A DNA stretch of 64,000 nt, taken from the NCBI RefSeq assembly GCF_013364195.1, contig NZ_CP054918.1, forward strand, positions 5,445,001 through 5,509,000. The letters run 5' to 3'. Below the pieces are notes generated by a model that saw only the letters and a program-made list of their open reading frames with translations, searched no databases and was not told the origin of the DNA. The DNA comes from Streptomyces sp. NA04227. GTDB lineage: Bacteria > Actinomycetota > Actinomycetes > Streptomycetales > Streptomycetaceae. Shown in pieces: positions 8,859 to 17,720 of this stretch; position 1 is the first letter of the stretch, and every line of letters begins with the position of its first letter. The translations under genes and the position numbers were made by a program.

Positions 8859-9397
8859 CGGGCCGGAGGCCGGACACGGGTCGGGGCCCCGGCCCCCTCG
8901 GTGAACTTGCCGTCGAGCCGGGCGACCGGACCGCAAAATGGCCGCGCCGCCAATAGCCCGAAGCGCCCCGGGAAGCAGGCCCGCCCCGGCACTTGGACGG
9001 AGGCGGGTGGACGCCTGGATTTCTCGCATCGTTACCCGGGTGGCCTCGCGGCCGAGTGCGACTGTCCCGTAGATTCACGTCTCGGTAATTCGCGCAAGCA
9101 AAGCCATCTATAGAGCTGCGCGGCGGCACCGCGCAGTGGAGGGGGCTGCGCGGTGCCGGAGCGGCGCCCCGCATCCACGGCGGCGACGCGCCGACGGTGG
9201 TGTCGGTCACGCGCGTGCGCCCTCTTGTGCGCCCAATGCGCCCGAAGTCCGCGGAACCCTTGCGGCGACTGGGATCGCGACCTCCGGGCCCGTCCCCGAA
9301 ACGGTGGCTCACCGCCCTTTCTCGGACTCGGAGAGTAATAGGGGCACGCCGATGCACGCGGCGCAGCTCACCAAGGGTTATGGTGGAAACCCCCCCT

Positions 9398-9435
9398 CGG
9401 GCCGGCCCGTCTCCCCCCCCCACGGGCCGGCCCGT
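9398..9435 (+). terminator. Strong hairpin made of two palindromic CGGGCCGGCCCG units
   Basis: The 12-bp self-complementary sequence CGGGCCGGCCCG occurs at 9398-9409 and again at 9423-9434, so the two copies pair as a perfect 12-bp stem with a C-rich loop. It is followed by TTCTCTTTCC, a weak T-tract as is usual for Streptomyces terminators. Confidence 0.6.
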
Positions 9436-9487
9436 TCTCTTTCCTCCGGGTTCCTCCGAAGGCCCTCGAAATCCCTCGGGATTTCCC

Positions 9488-9522
9488 CGGACCGGGCGCA
9501 CGCCATCTGCGAGCCCGGTCCG
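9488..9522 (+). terminator. Hairpin terminator candidate
   Basis: The perfect 10-bp stem CGGACCGGGC / GCCCGGTCCG (9488-9497 and 9513-9522) with a 15-nt loop is followed at once by TTCTTCGTTTCC. It is the last of the hairpin series and the most terminator-like. Confidence 0.65.
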
Positions 9523-9906
9523 TTCTTCGTTTCCGGCCGTCACGTCCCCGCTCCCGAGCCGTTCCGCCCGTCTCCCATCTCCCGGCGCCTGGCGTCCCCC
9601 TTTTCCCCGTGAGCGGAACCGGAACCTCCGGCTCGCGCGTCATGACGTACGAGCCCATGGTGTGCCCAGGGTCCGGCCCGGACGGCGAGGCCGTGGCCTG
9701 TGGCCCCGCCCACCCGGATGGGCTGGAAGGGCCTCGTCGGCGGTAGGGTCCCCTCCGGGGGAGTGCCATCAAGGGCCGCGTGAGCGGACCCGGGGCCTAT
9801 ACGCCGCGCCCGGAATCCCGGAGACCACCGGGGGTCGCGGTCCCGCGCCCACGGCGAACGTATCGGCGTTCGGGGGCGGTGCCCCATGAGTGAGAGGTGA
9901 GACTCG

Positions 9907-10668
9907 GTGAACTTGCGCGACCTGGTGTACAGACTTTACGCACGCCGGGTGGAAGGCCGACTCGATCACGATCAGGTGCCGAAGCACATCGGCGTGATCA
10001 TGGACGGCAATCGCCGCTGGGCGAAGGCGGCGGGCAGTACGACCGCGCACGGGCACCGCGCAGGAGCCGAGAAGATCGGTGAGTTCCTCGGCTGGTGTGC
10101 CGAGGCCGACGTCGAGGTGGTCACGCTGTGGCTGCTCTCAACGGACAACTTCGACCGGCCCGGTGAGGAGCTCGGTCCGCTGCTCGGGATCATCGAGAGA
10201 GTCGTCCGTTCGCTGGCGGCGGACGGGCGCTGGCGCGTGCACCATGTCGGCAACCTCGACATCCTGCCGACGCCGATGCGTCACGTGCTGAAGGAGGCCG
10301 AGGAGGCCACCTCCCACGTCGACGGGATAACCGTCAACGTCGCCGTCGGCTACGGCGGCCGTCAGGAGATCGCGGACGCGGTCCGCTCGATGCTGCTCGA
10401 CCAGGCCGACCGGGGCGCGACCCTGGAGGACGTCGCCGAGGTCGTCGACACCGACATGATCGGCCAGCACCTGTACACCAGCGACCAGCCCGACCCGGAC
10501 CTGGTCATCCGTACCAGTGGCGAACAGCGGCTGTCCGGCTTCATGCTCTGGCAGACGGCCCACTCCGAGTACTACTTCTGCGAGGTCTTCTGGCCCGCGT
10601 TCCGCAAGGTCGACTTCCTGCGTGCCATGCGTGATTACGCGGCCAGACACCGGCGTTACGGCGGCTGA
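9907..10668 (+). CDS. Isoprenyl transferase (cis-prenyltransferase, UppS family)
   Basis: 253 residues. The conserved cis-prenyltransferase regions are all present: HIGVIMDGNRRWAK with the catalytic Asp, GHRAGAEKIGEFLGWC, VTLWLLSTDNFDRP, the basic pocket DLVIRTSGEQRLSGFMLWQ and the final EYYFCEVFWPAFRKVDFLRA. The enzyme condenses isopentenyl diphosphate in cis onto an allylic primer. Streptomyces often carry two such genes. The SGFMLWQ form resembles short-chain Z-farnesyl-type actinobacterial members, so undecaprenyl diphosphate is not certain as product. GTG 9907 is preceded by GAGAGGTGA. Confidence 0.9.
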   Translation: MNLRDLVYRLYARRVEGRLDHDQVPKHIGVIMDGNRRWAKAAGSTTAHGHRAGAEKIGEFLGWCAEADVEVVTLWLLSTDNFDRPGEELGPLLGIIERVVRSLAADGRWRVHHVGNLDILPTPMRHVLKEAEEATSHVDGITVNVAVGYGGRQEIADAVRSMLLDQADRGATLEDVAEVVDTDMIGQHLYTSDQPDPDLVIRTSGEQRLSGFMLWQTAHSEYYFCEVFWPAFRKVDFLRAMRDYAARHRRYGG

Positions 10669-11212
10669 GCGAGGGCGGAACGTACAGCCGGATGATTTCA
10701 TTTCCGTCATTCGGTGTAATTCCGGCATGTCGCACGCCCCGTCAAACTCCTCTTTCTCTCACCTCCCCCTGCGCCCCATTTCCTGGCGCACCTCCCCGCC
10801 TCTCGCACCGCCCCTCGCCCCTTCGCGCCCCCGGCGCACGGGAGTTCGGCCCGGTGCGTGTCACCCGTGCGGCGGTCGTCCCGTACGCCCGGTTTGTGCG
10901 AGTAACCAAGAGTTCACATACACGCCGTCATATGCCATGGCATGGCGGCCCCCGGGAGAGGGAATAAGCCAGGCAGGTCGACGCCCGTGCACGACAGGGT
11001 GGGGCGTCGTATCTCAGCGGACGGCATGGGGCCGTCCGTCCGGGAGGCCCTTTGCACCAGGACGACCGCGTGAGAAACGCGGGCGACGTGGAGGGCCGGC
11101 GTTCGGCCCGCGCAGCGGGAGCCGAACCCGGTCCTGAATTCGCGGGCTTCGGGGGAGACCCCGGCCGGTCCGCGACACTCCCCGCACCTCATCCGAGGGG
11201 GTACGTCCTTCC
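10669..11212. other. Intergenic region before the PhoH-family gene
   Basis: The frames open here show no recognisable protein. A weak stem GCCGGA/TCCGGC (10687-10692 and 10721-10726) soon after the prenyltransferase may end that transcript. The AT-rich segment around 10900-10935 (AAGAGTTCACATACACGCC) is the likeliest promoter area for phoH, which implies a long 5' leader. Confidence 0.4.
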
Positions 11213-12535
11213 GTGGTGACCAGCACAAAGCGCCACAAGCCAGACCGGCGCACCTACGTTCTCGACACCAGCGTCCTGCTCGCGGACCCCAACGCCATGG
11301 CCAGATTCGAGGAGCACGAGGTCGTGCTCCCGATCGTGGTGGTCACGGAGTTGGAGGCCAAGCGGCACCACCCCGAACTGGGCTACTTCGCCAGGCAGGC
11401 GCTGCGCCTGCTCGACGACTACCGGGTCCGTTACGGGCGCCTCGACGCACCGCTCCCCATCGGGGGCATGGGCGGCACGCTACGTGTCGAACTCAACCAC
11501 TCCGACCCGGGCGTACTTCCGGCCGGTTACCGGTTGGGGGACAACGACTCACGGATCCTGGCGGTCGCGCGCAATCTCCAGGCGGAGGGGTACGACGTCA
11601 CGGTCGTCTCCAAGGATCTGCCGCTGCGCATCAAGGCGTCCTCCGTCGGACTGCTCGCCGAGGAGTACCGGGCCGAGCTGGCGATCACCGACTCGGGCTG
11701 GACCGGCATGGCCGAACTCGCCCTCCCCGGCGAGCAGGTGGACCTGCTCTTCGAGGAGGAGACGCTGTACGTGCCCGAGGCGTCCGAACTGCCCGTGCAC
11801 ACCGGTCTGACTATCCAGTCGGAGCGGGGCAAGGCACTCGGCCGGATCACTCCCGAGGGCAACGTCCGTCTGGTGCGCGGGGATCGCGAGGCGTTCGGCG
11901 TCAAGGGCCGCAGCGCCGAGCAGCGCATCGCCCTGGACCTGCTGCTCGATCCCGAGGTCGGCATCGTCTCGATGGGCGGCCGGGCCGGAACGGGCAAGTC
12001 GGCGCTTGCGCTGTGCGCGGGTCTGGAGGCGGTCCTTGAGCGGCGCCAGCACCAGAAGATCATGATCTTCCGGCCGCTGTACGCGGTGGGCGGTCAGGAA
12101 CTGGGCTATCTGCCGGGCAACGAGTCCGAGAAGATGAGCCCTTGGGCGCAGGCGGTCTTCGACACGCTCTCGGCGGTCACCAGCCGCGAGGTCATCGAGG
12201 AGGTCACCGCGCGCGGCATGCTGGAAGTGCTGCCGCTGACCCACATCCGCGGGCGTTCGCTGCACGACGCCTTCGTGATCGTGGACGAGGCGCAGTCGCT
12301 CGAACGCAATGTGCTGCTCACGGTGCTGTCCCGGATCGGCGCCAACTCCCGTGTGGTGCTCACCCATGACGTCGCCCAGCGCGACAACCTGCGGGTCGGG
12401 CGCTACGACGGAGTCGTCGCCGTCGTCGAGAAGCTCAAGGGGCATCCGCTCTTCGCGCATGTCACCCTCACCCGTTCGGAGCGGTCGCAGATCGCCGCAC
12501 TGGTGACCGAAATGCTGGAGGACGGGCAGATCTGA
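11213..12535 (+). CDS. PIN domain-PhoH fusion ATPase/RNase (PhoH2 type)
   Basis: 440 residues in two parts. The N-terminal PIN nuclease domain (about 8-150) begins [18 protein letters not shown] with acidic metal-binding residues, including [10 protein letters not shown] and [10 protein letters not shown]. The C-terminal PhoH ATPase domain (about 230-440) has Walker [13 protein letters not shown] and Walker [17 protein letters not shown], followed by DVAQRDNLR. PhoH2 proteins studied in mycobacteria unwind and cleave RNA in an ATP-dependent manner. The start is GTG 11213 or the next GTG at 11216. A hairpin follows directly after the stop. Confidence 0.92.
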   Translation: MVTSTKRHKPDRRTYVLDTSVLLADPNAMARFEEHEVVLPIVVVTELEAKRHHPELGYFARQALRLLDDYRVRYGRLDAPLPIGGMGGTLRVELNHSDPGVLPAGYRLGDNDSRILAVARNLQAEGYDVTVVSKDLPLRIKASSVGLLAEEYRAELAITDSGWTGMAELALPGEQVDLLFEEETLYVPEASELPVHTGLTIQSERGKALGRITPEGNVRLVRGDREAFGVKGRSAEQRIALDLLLDPEVGIVSMGGRAGTGKSALALCAGLEAVLERRQHQKIMIFRPLYAVGGQELGYLPGNESEKMSPWAQAVFDTLSAVTSREVIEEVTARGMLEVLPLTHIRGRSLHDAFVIVDEAQSLERNVLLTVLSRIGANSRVVLTHDVAQRDNLRVGRYDGVVAVVEKLKGHPLFAHVTLTRSERSQIAALVTEMLEDGQI

Positions 12536-12540
12536 CCCGG

Positions 12541-12572
12541 CTGTCCGCAACAGATATTTTTGTCGCGGACAG
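12541..12572 (+). terminator. Hairpin after the PhoH gene
   Basis: CTGTCCGC (12541-12548) pairs with GCGGACAG (12565-12572) around an AT-rich loop containing a T run. It begins five bases after the phoH stop. Confidence 0.6.
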
Positions 12573-12970
12573 CACCGATTCGCCCCCGCCGTCGGGGAGT
12601 TGGCGCCGCTCGGAAAGGCCGCAGAGCCTAGCCGGGCGGCGCCTCGGCGTCTGCTGGTTTCCGCAAAGTGCCTGGGACAAACGGCCTGTGAGCTTTCACA
12701 CCCCAACGGGAATTGCCTTGCGCCCCGGTGCTAGGGCAGAGTCTGGGTCCTGTCAGGCCCCGCATACGACACACGTGTGTCTCCAAGGCACACACACAAC
12801 AGAACTCCATAGAGCTCGTCGTATGCCGCCCGAGCACCACACGGCGCTTCTGCAGCAGAAGTTGCCCACCGGGCCCGTGCCTCCCGTGACCTAGCAAGTG
12901 GGAGGCCAGCGTCAGGGGCACGATTGCGTCCGCGAGGTCACCTAAGCGGGCGATGCTGGAAGGAAACCGT
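12573..12970. promoter_or_regulatory. Long leader region of the secreted transglycosylase-like gene
   Basis: No ORF here looks real. The last 100 bases contain pairing segments: CCTCCC/GGGAGG around 12879-12904, and GTGACCT (about 12886) with AGGTCAC (about 12936). The mRNA leader could therefore fold into a compact structure just before the ribosome site. Cell-wall hydrolase genes in Streptomyces often have c-di-AMP (ydaO) riboswitches; I looked for its conserved blocks and do not see them convincingly. Confidence 0.35.
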
Positions 12971-13687
12971 GTGAGCCGGATTTCGGTCCGGGGATTCGCA
13001 GTGGCTTCGGCTACCGCGGTCACCACTGTCGGCGCCGTCGTGGGCGTTGCCTCGGGCAACACCCAGCACCCCTCGAACCAGAACGACTTCGAGGCGACGG
13101 CAGGCGACGCGACCCTCCTCGCTGACATTCCCGCCGGCCAGCAGGCTCAGGTGCAGACCGCCTCGCTGAGCCAGCAGGCGGACGCCCAGGCGCTCGCAGC
13201 CGACACCGCGGCGAAGAAGTCCGCGGAGGAGGCGGCCCGCAAGAAGGCCGCGGACGACGCGGTCTCCAAGCAGAAGGCCGCAGAAAAGGCCGAGAAGGCC
13301 GAGAAGGAAGCCGAAGAGCGCGCGAAGGCGGCCGAAGAAGCGGCCAGCCGTTCCGCCTCCCGGGACTCCTCCGACTTCCCCGTCCAGGGTTCCTACAGCA
13401 TCGCCGAGGTTCAGGCGATGGCCCGGCAGATGGTCCCGGCCGACCAGTTCCAGTGCTTCAGCAACATCGTGGACCACGAGTCGAGCTGGAACTACCGGGC
13501 GTCGAACCCGTCTTCGGGCGCGTACGGCCTCGTCCAGGCCCTGCCCGGATCCAAGATGTCCTCCGCGGGCGCCGACTGGCAGACCAACCCGGCGACCCAG
13601 ATCAAGTGGGGCCTCAACTACATGGAGGACCGCTACGGCGGTCCGTGTGGAGCCTGGAGCTTCTGGCAGGCCAACAACTGGTACTAG
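12971..13687 (+). CDS. Secreted lytic transglycosylase-like protein with coiled-coil spacer
   Basis: 238 residues. The signal peptide (VRGFAVASATAVTTVGAVVGVASG) is followed by an acidic linker and then a Lys/Glu/Ala-rich coiled coil of about 50 residues. The C-terminal SLT/aggregation-promoting-factor-like domain (about 145-238) holds a catalytic-type Glu in IVDHESSWNYRASNPSSGAYGL, then TQIKWGLNYMEDRYGGPCGAWSFWQ. It probably cuts or binds peptidoglycan at the cell surface. The start is GTG 12971 with GGAAGGA upstream; an ATG at 12953 in frame would overlap that ribosome site. Confidence 0.88.
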   Translation: MSRISVRGFAVASATAVTTVGAVVGVASGNTQHPSNQNDFEATAGDATLLADIPAGQQAQVQTASLSQQADAQALAADTAAKKSAEEAARKKAADDAVSKQKAAEKAEKAEKEAEERAKAAEEAASRSASRDSSDFPVQGSYSIAEVQAMARQMVPADQFQCFSNIVDHESSWNYRASNPSSGAYGLVQALPGSKMSSAGADWQTNPATQIKWGLNYMEDRYGGPCGAWSFWQANNWY

Positions 13688-13731
13688 AGGGCCGGTCGGG
13701 CCCCGGCCCGCAAGCGCACCGTTTACCCAAT

Positions 13732-13766
13732 CGAAGCCCCTCGCCGTTCGACGGCGGGGGGCTTCG
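13732..13766 (+). terminator. Terminator hairpin after the transglycosylase-like gene
   Basis: The 15-bp stem CGAAGCCCCTCGCCG / CGGCGGGGGGCTTCG has one G-T pair and a five-base loop. It lies 45 bp after the stop codon. Confidence 0.75.
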
Positions 13767-13860
13767 TGCGTGTAGGTTCGTCTGGTCAACGGCGACCGGG
13801 GGATCACGGGCCACACGACGAGCGGGGGCCGACGGGACCCCAGGGGGAAGAGGACCAACG

Positions 13861-15282
13861 ATGTCGCGACTGCCAGCGTGGCTCGGCAAGGTCGGCGGCG
13901 GGCTCACCGATCTCGGCGAACGCCTCGGTGAACGCCGCGCCGAGGCCGAACGCCGCGCCGCGGACGACAGTTTGCCCACCACCGCGGGCGCCACCGCCGA
14001 ATCGGCGCAGCCGCCGCCTCCGCCACCGCCGCCCGCTCCGCCCAAACCCGATCCGGTGGCCGCCGTGCCCTGGGGCCTGCGGGTCGCCGCAGAGGCGGGC
14101 TGGCGACTGCTCGTCCTCGCGGGAACGCTGTGGATCCTGATGCGGATCATCAGCGCCGTACAGCTCGTCGTACTCGCCTTCGTGGCCGCGCTGTTGGTGA
14201 CCGCCCTGCTCCAGCCGACCGTCGCCCGGCTCACCCGGCTCGGGCTGCCGCGCGGGGTGGCCACCACCGTCACGGCGGTGCTCGGCTTCGTGGTGATGGG
14301 CCTGGTCGGCTGGTTCGTGGCCTGGCAGGTGATGGAGAACCTCGACGACCTGTCCACCCAAGTCCAGGACGGCATCGACGAGTTGAGGCGCTGGCTGCTC
14401 GACAGCCCGTTCCATGTCACCGAGGACCAGATCAACGACATCGCCAAGACGCTGCGCGAGTCGATCGGGGACAACACCGAGGAGATCACCTCGGCCGGTC
14501 TCGAAGGCGTCACCGTCATAGTGGAGACCCTCACCGGGATACTCCTGGCGATGTTCTGCACCCTGTTCCTGCTCTACGACGGACCGCGCATCTGGCAGTG
14601 GGTGCTCAAACTCGTGCCCGCGCAGGCCCGTCCGGGCATCGCCGGAGCGGGGCCGCGGGCCTGGCGGACGCTGACCGCCTATGTGCGCGGCACGGTGATA
14701 GTCGCCCTCATCGACGCCATCTTCATCGGCCTCGGGATCTACTTCCTCGGGGTGCCGATGGCGGTGCCGCTGGCCGTGTTCATCTTCCTGTTCGCGTTCA
14801 TCCCGCTGGTCGGCGCGGTCGTCTCCGGCGCGCTCGCGGTGGTCGTCGCACTCGTCACCCAGGGCGTGTTCACGGCCGTGATGACGCTGGTCGTGGTCCT
14901 CGCGGTGCAGCAGATCGAGGGGCACATCCTGCAGCCCTTCATCCTGGGCCGCGCGGTACGTGTGCACCCGCTCGCGGTGGTCCTCTCGGTCGCCGCGGGC
15001 GGCCTGGTCGCGGGCATCGGCGGTGCCGTGGTCGCCGTACCGCTGGTCGCCGTGACCAATACGGTGGTCGGCTATCTGCGCGCGTACGCGCGCGAGAGCG
15101 CACTGCGGCAGTCACCCGCCCCGCACGGCTCGTCGGCACTCGACGTGGCTCCGGCGGCGGCGCCCGTGGGCGGCGGCGGTGCCGGTGCCGGTGAGCCCGG
15201 GACCAAGAGCGCGGCGGACAAGGAGAGTTCGGACAGCGGTGTGCGGGGTGCCGAGCCGCCCAAGGACTCCCCGGAGAGCTGA
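13861..15282 (+). CDS. AI-2E/PerM (UPF0118) family membrane permease
   Basis: 473 residues. A charged N-terminus and a polyproline stretch (about 57-70) are followed by about eight membrane segments. Family hallmarks include the first pair around LLVLAGTLWILMRIISAVQLVVLAFVAALLVTALL, the cytosolic helical region DLSTQVQDGIDELRRWLLDS, the FIPLVGAVVSG motif and VQQIEGHILQPFILGRAVRVHPLAV. The family contains transporters of autoinducer-2, sodium/proton antiporters and many unassigned members; the substrate here is unknown. A Gly/Pro/Ser-rich cytoplasmic tail closes it. The start is ATG 13861 after GGGGGAAGAGGA. Confidence 0.88.
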   Translation: MSRLPAWLGKVGGGLTDLGERLGERRAEAERRAADDSLPTTAGATAESAQPPPPPPPPAPPKPDPVAAVPWGLRVAAEAGWRLLVLAGTLWILMRIISAVQLVVLAFVAALLVTALLQPTVARLTRLGLPRGVATTVTAVLGFVVMGLVGWFVAWQVMENLDDLSTQVQDGIDELRRWLLDSPFHVTEDQINDIAKTLRESIGDNTEEITSAGLEGVTVIVETLTGILLAMFCTLFLLYDGPRIWQWVLKLVPAQARPGIAGAGPRAWRTLTAYVRGTVIVALIDAIFIGLGIYFLGVPMAVPLAVFIFLFAFIPLVGAVVSGALAVVVALVTQGVFTAVMTLVVVLAVQQIEGHILQPFILGRAVRVHPLAVVLSVAAGGLVAGIGGAVVAVPLVAVTNTVVGYLRAYARESALRQSPAPHGSSALDVAPAAAPVGGGGAGAGEPGTKSAADKESSDSGVRGAEPPKDSPES

Positions 15283-15326
15283 ACCCGCACCGCCAGGAGA
15301 GCTGAACCAGCCCTGCGCACAGACGA

Positions 15327-15366
15327 CTTCGGCCCTTCCCGGATCAACTCCCGGGAAGGGCCGAAG
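15327..15366. terminator. Bidirectional terminator between the permease and ahpD
   Basis: Perfect 16-bp stem CTTCGGCCCTTCCCGG / CCGGGAAGGGCCGAAG with an 8-nt loop, placed between convergent genes. One side is followed by CTTT. Confidence 0.85.
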
Positions 15367-15456
15367 CTTTGGTGCTGTATTGCCAGGCGGTTTCGCAACT
15401 CCACTGCTGAATCTGTGGAGTTACGGTCCCGCCTCCTCAGCGACCGGCTCGTGGGC

Positions 15457-15990
15457 TCAGTCGGTGAGGGACTTTTCCGCGTCCAGGGTGACGGCGACCG
15501 CCTGGATCACCGAGGCGATCTTGAACGCCTCCTGGATGGTCTCGCGGTCGACACCCGCCTTGCGGAGTACCTGCTCGTGCGAGTCGAGGCACTGACCGCA
15601 GCCGTTGACCGCGGAGACCGCGAGCGACCAGAGCTCGAAGTCGACCTTCTCCACGCCCGGGTTGCCGATGACGTTCATCCGCAGACCGGCGCGCAGCGTC
15701 CCGTACTCCGGGTCGGAGAGCAGGTGGCGCGTGCGGTAGAAGACGTTGTTCATCGCCATGATCGCGGCGGCGGACTTGGCCGCCGTGTACGCCTCGGGCG
15801 ACAGGTTCGTCTTGGCCTCCGGCTCCAGCTCGCGCAGCACGATCTCGGAGCGCGAGGCGATGGCGACGGCGAGCACCGTGCCCCACAGCTGCTGCTGCGG
15901 GAGGTCGGAGTTGCCGATCACCGAACCGAGGTTCAGGCGAAGGTCCTTGGCGTAGTCCGGTACCGCGGACTTCAGTTCGTCGAGTGCCAT
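15457..15990 (-). CDS. ahpD: Alkyl hydroperoxide reductase D (AhpD)
   Basis: 177 residues matching AhpD. The active site is C131-x-x-C134 in [15 protein letters not shown] with His138, the set used for disulfide exchange and proton relay. AhpD regenerates reduced AhpC using electrons relayed from a lipoylated carrier (in mycobacteria from dihydrolipoamide succinyltransferase), and it has weak peroxidase activity itself. It lies 17 bp downstream of ahpC in the same direction, so the two form an operon controlled from the ahpC-oxyR divergent promoter. Confidence 0.96.
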   Translation of the reverse strand: MALDELKSAVPDYAKDLRLNLGSVIGNSDLPQQQLWGTVLAVAIASRSEIVLRELEPEAKTNLSPEAYTAAKSAAAIMAMNNVFYRTRHLLSDPEYGTLRAGLRMNVIGNPGVEKVDFELWSLAVSAVNGCGQCLDSHEQVLRKAGVDRETIQEAFKIASVIQAVAVTLDAEKSLTD

Positions 15991-16007
15991 GAAGTAATCA
16001 GCTCAGA

Positions 16008-16562
16008 TCATTCGCCGGAGAGAAGCTTGACCGGGTCCAGGGTGTCCTCGCCCTTGCTCCAGTTGCAGGGGCACAGCTCGTCCGTCTGGAGAGCGTCGAG
16101 GACCCGCAGGACCTCCTTGGGGTTACGGCCGACGGAGCCGGCGGTCACCATGGTGAACTGGATCTCGTTGTTCGGGTCAACGATGAAGACGGCGCGCTGG
16201 GCGAAGCCGTCCTCGCCCTCGACACCGGCGCCGCTCATCAGCTCGTGCTTGGAGTCGGCCAGCATCGGGAAGGGCAGGTCGCGCAGGTCGTCGTGGTCCT
16301 TGCGCCAGGCGTGGTGCACGAACTCCGAGTCGCCGGAGACACCGAGGATCTGCGCGTCACGGTCGGCGAACTCGTCGTTCAGCTTGCCGAAGGCGGCGAT
16401 CTCGGTGGGGCAGACGAAGGTGAAGTCCTTCGGCCAGAAGAAGACGACGCGCCACTTGCCCTCGTAGGTCTTGTGGTTGATCTGCTCGAACTCCTTGCCG
16501 CTCTCCAGCGACACACAAGCAGTCAGGTCGTACTCGGGGAACTGGTCACCAACAGTGAGCAC
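16008..16562 (-). CDS. ahpC: Peroxiredoxin, alkyl hydroperoxide reductase AhpC
   Basis: 184 residues of a typical 2-Cys peroxiredoxin. The peroxidatic Cys51 lies in KDFTFVCPTEI, and the C-terminal ELCPCNW holds two candidate resolving cysteines, C164 and C166; an additional cysteine here is known in actinobacterial AhpC. It reduces H2O2, organic peroxides and peroxynitrite in the cytoplasm and is recycled by AhpD encoded next. The start is GTG 16562 with AAGGAG five bases upstream; longer frames reaching 16634 ignore this site. Confidence 0.96.
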   Translation of the reverse strand: MLTVGDQFPEYDLTACVSLESGKEFEQINHKTYEGKWRVVFFWPKDFTFVCPTEIAAFGKLNDEFADRDAQILGVSGDSEFVHHAWRKDHDDLRDLPFPMLADSKHELMSGAGVEGEDGFAQRAVFIVDPNNEIQFTMVTAGSVGRNPKEVLRVLDALQTDELCPCNWSKGEDTLDPVKLLSGE

Positions 16563-16688
16563 ACGCTCTCCTTGGGAAAGTAACCCCCTTGTGAGGGGTC
16601 CTTGCGGGTTGGACGGATCTTGATGTTGGCACACCGGTCATTGATTAGTGAAATAGCTAGACTGTGTCGTGCTGATCGGAGGAGCTTA
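16563..16688. promoter_or_regulatory. Divergent ahpC-oxyR promoter/operator region
   Basis: 126 bp between the two starts. It contains an AT-rich imperfect dyad ATTAGTGAAATAGCTAG near 16644-16660, unusual in this GC-rich DNA and of the size bound by LysR proteins. In S. coelicolor OxyR acts on the corresponding intergenic region and activates ahpCD on peroxide stress; the operator position here is inferred from that arrangement. Confidence 0.6.
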
Positions 16689-17663
16689 TTGGTTACCCAG
16701 GGAAAGACAGGCGGTAAAAGGGGTGCGGCGGGACGTTCCCGCCAGCCCACGCTCGCGCAGTTGCGGGCCTTCGCCGCGGTCGCCGACCATCTGCACTTCC
16801 GGGACGCGGCCACCGCGATCGGGATGAGCCAGCCCGCCCTGTCCGGCGCGGTCTCGGCCCTGGAGGACGTGCTCGGCGTCCGTCTCCTGGAGCGCACCAC
16901 CCGAAAGGTGCTGCTCTCGCCCGCGGGCGAGCGGCTCGCGGTCCGCGCGAAGACGGTACTGATCGAGGTCGCCGCGCTCATGGAGGAGGCCGACGCGGTG
17001 CGTGCCCCGTTCACCGGGCAGGTGCGGCTCGGGGTGATCCCGACGGTCGCCCCCTATCTGCTGCCGACCGTGCTGCGGCTGACCAGGGACCGGTACCCCG
17101 ATCTCGAACTCAAGGTGCACGAGGAGCAGACCTCCTCGCTGCTGGACGGACTGCACACCGGGCGGCTCGATCTGCTGCTGCTCGCGGTGCCTCTCGACGT
17201 ACCGGGGATCACCGAACTGCCGTTGTTCGACGAGGACTTCGTGCTCATCACCCCACGCGACCATCCGCTCGGCGGCCGGGACGCGCTCGCGCACACGGTG
17301 CTGCGCGATCTCGATCTGCTGCTGCTCGGCGAGGGCCACTGCCTGCGCGACCAGGCCCTCGACGTCTGCCGGGAGGCCGGGCGCGCGGACACCCCGGTGA
17401 CCACGGCGGCCACCGGCCTGTCCACCCTGGTCCAACTGGTCGCGGGCGGCCTCGGTGTGACCTTGCTCCCACGTACCGCCGTCGAGGTCGAGACGGGCCG
17501 CGGCGACCTCCTGCGCACCGGCTACTTCGAGGCCCCCGCCCCCACCCGCCGGATCGCCCTCGCCATGCGCACCGGGGCGGCCCGCGGCGCGGAGTACGCG
17601 GAACTGGCGGCCGAACTACGGGGTGCCGTACGGGAGTTGCCGGTGCGGGTGGTCGAGGCCTGA
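16689..17663 (+). CDS. oxyR: LysR-family peroxide sensor/regulator OxyR
   Basis: 324 residues. The N-terminal LysR HTH (about 18-75) reads PTLAQLRAFAAVADHLHFRDA, then MSQPALSGAVSALEDVLG. The effector domain contains LGEGHCLRDQALDVCREAG, whose two cysteines correspond to the redox pair of OxyR that forms a disulfide on oxidation by H2O2. It is divergent from ahpC. The start is TTG 16689 with GGAGGAG four bases upstream; the longer GTG start at 16602 would place 29 residues before any family similarity. Confidence 0.93.
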   Translation: MVTQGKTGGKRGAAGRSRQPTLAQLRAFAAVADHLHFRDAATAIGMSQPALSGAVSALEDVLGVRLLERTTRKVLLSPAGERLAVRAKTVLIEVAALMEEADAVRAPFTGQVRLGVIPTVAPYLLPTVLRLTRDRYPDLELKVHEEQTSSLLDGLHTGRLDLLLLAVPLDVPGITELPLFDEDFVLITPRDHPLGGRDALAHTVLRDLDLLLLGEGHCLRDQALDVCREAGRADTPVTTAATGLSTLVQLVAGGLGVTLLPRTAVEVETGRGDLLRTGYFEAPAPTRRIALAMRTGAARGAEYAELAAELRGAVRELPVRVVEA

Positions 17664-17720
17664 ACGGGAAGTCCGTACGGGCGGGCGTGGCGGCACGGCG
17701 GGCGCGGCGGCGCGGCGGGC

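Larger units (their letters stand above)
8859..9906. other. Long non-coding stretch with several RNA hairpins (candidate sRNA or structured leader)
   Basis: No frame across this kilobase has a credible start, codon pattern or family. Sequence around 9118-9160 is rich in GCTGCGCGG/CCGCGCAG complementary pieces. A short ORF starting at ATG 9352, beginning MHAAQLTKGYGG, lies just before two strong hairpins (9398-9435 and 9488-9522) with a smaller one at 9467-9484 (AAATCC/GGATTT). This is the layout of a small RNA or of an attenuator-like leader. It ends several hundred bases before the prenyltransferase start. Confidence 0.5.

Noticed and set aside
9197..9889. 230-codon open frame in the hairpin-rich intergenic region
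   Set aside because: It runs through the terminator hairpins, lacks a ribosome site and has a low-complexity Pro/Arg/Gly product.
12573..12970. c-di-AMP (ydaO) riboswitch before the transglycosylase-like gene
   Set aside because: The conserved blocks (GGGGGACCCA-like and GCTAACCTCG-like) are not present in the expected order.
13453..13860. N-terminal extension of the PerM-family permease back to 13453
   Set aside because: It would overlap the transglycosylase-like gene and its terminator; ATG 13861 has a good ribosome site.
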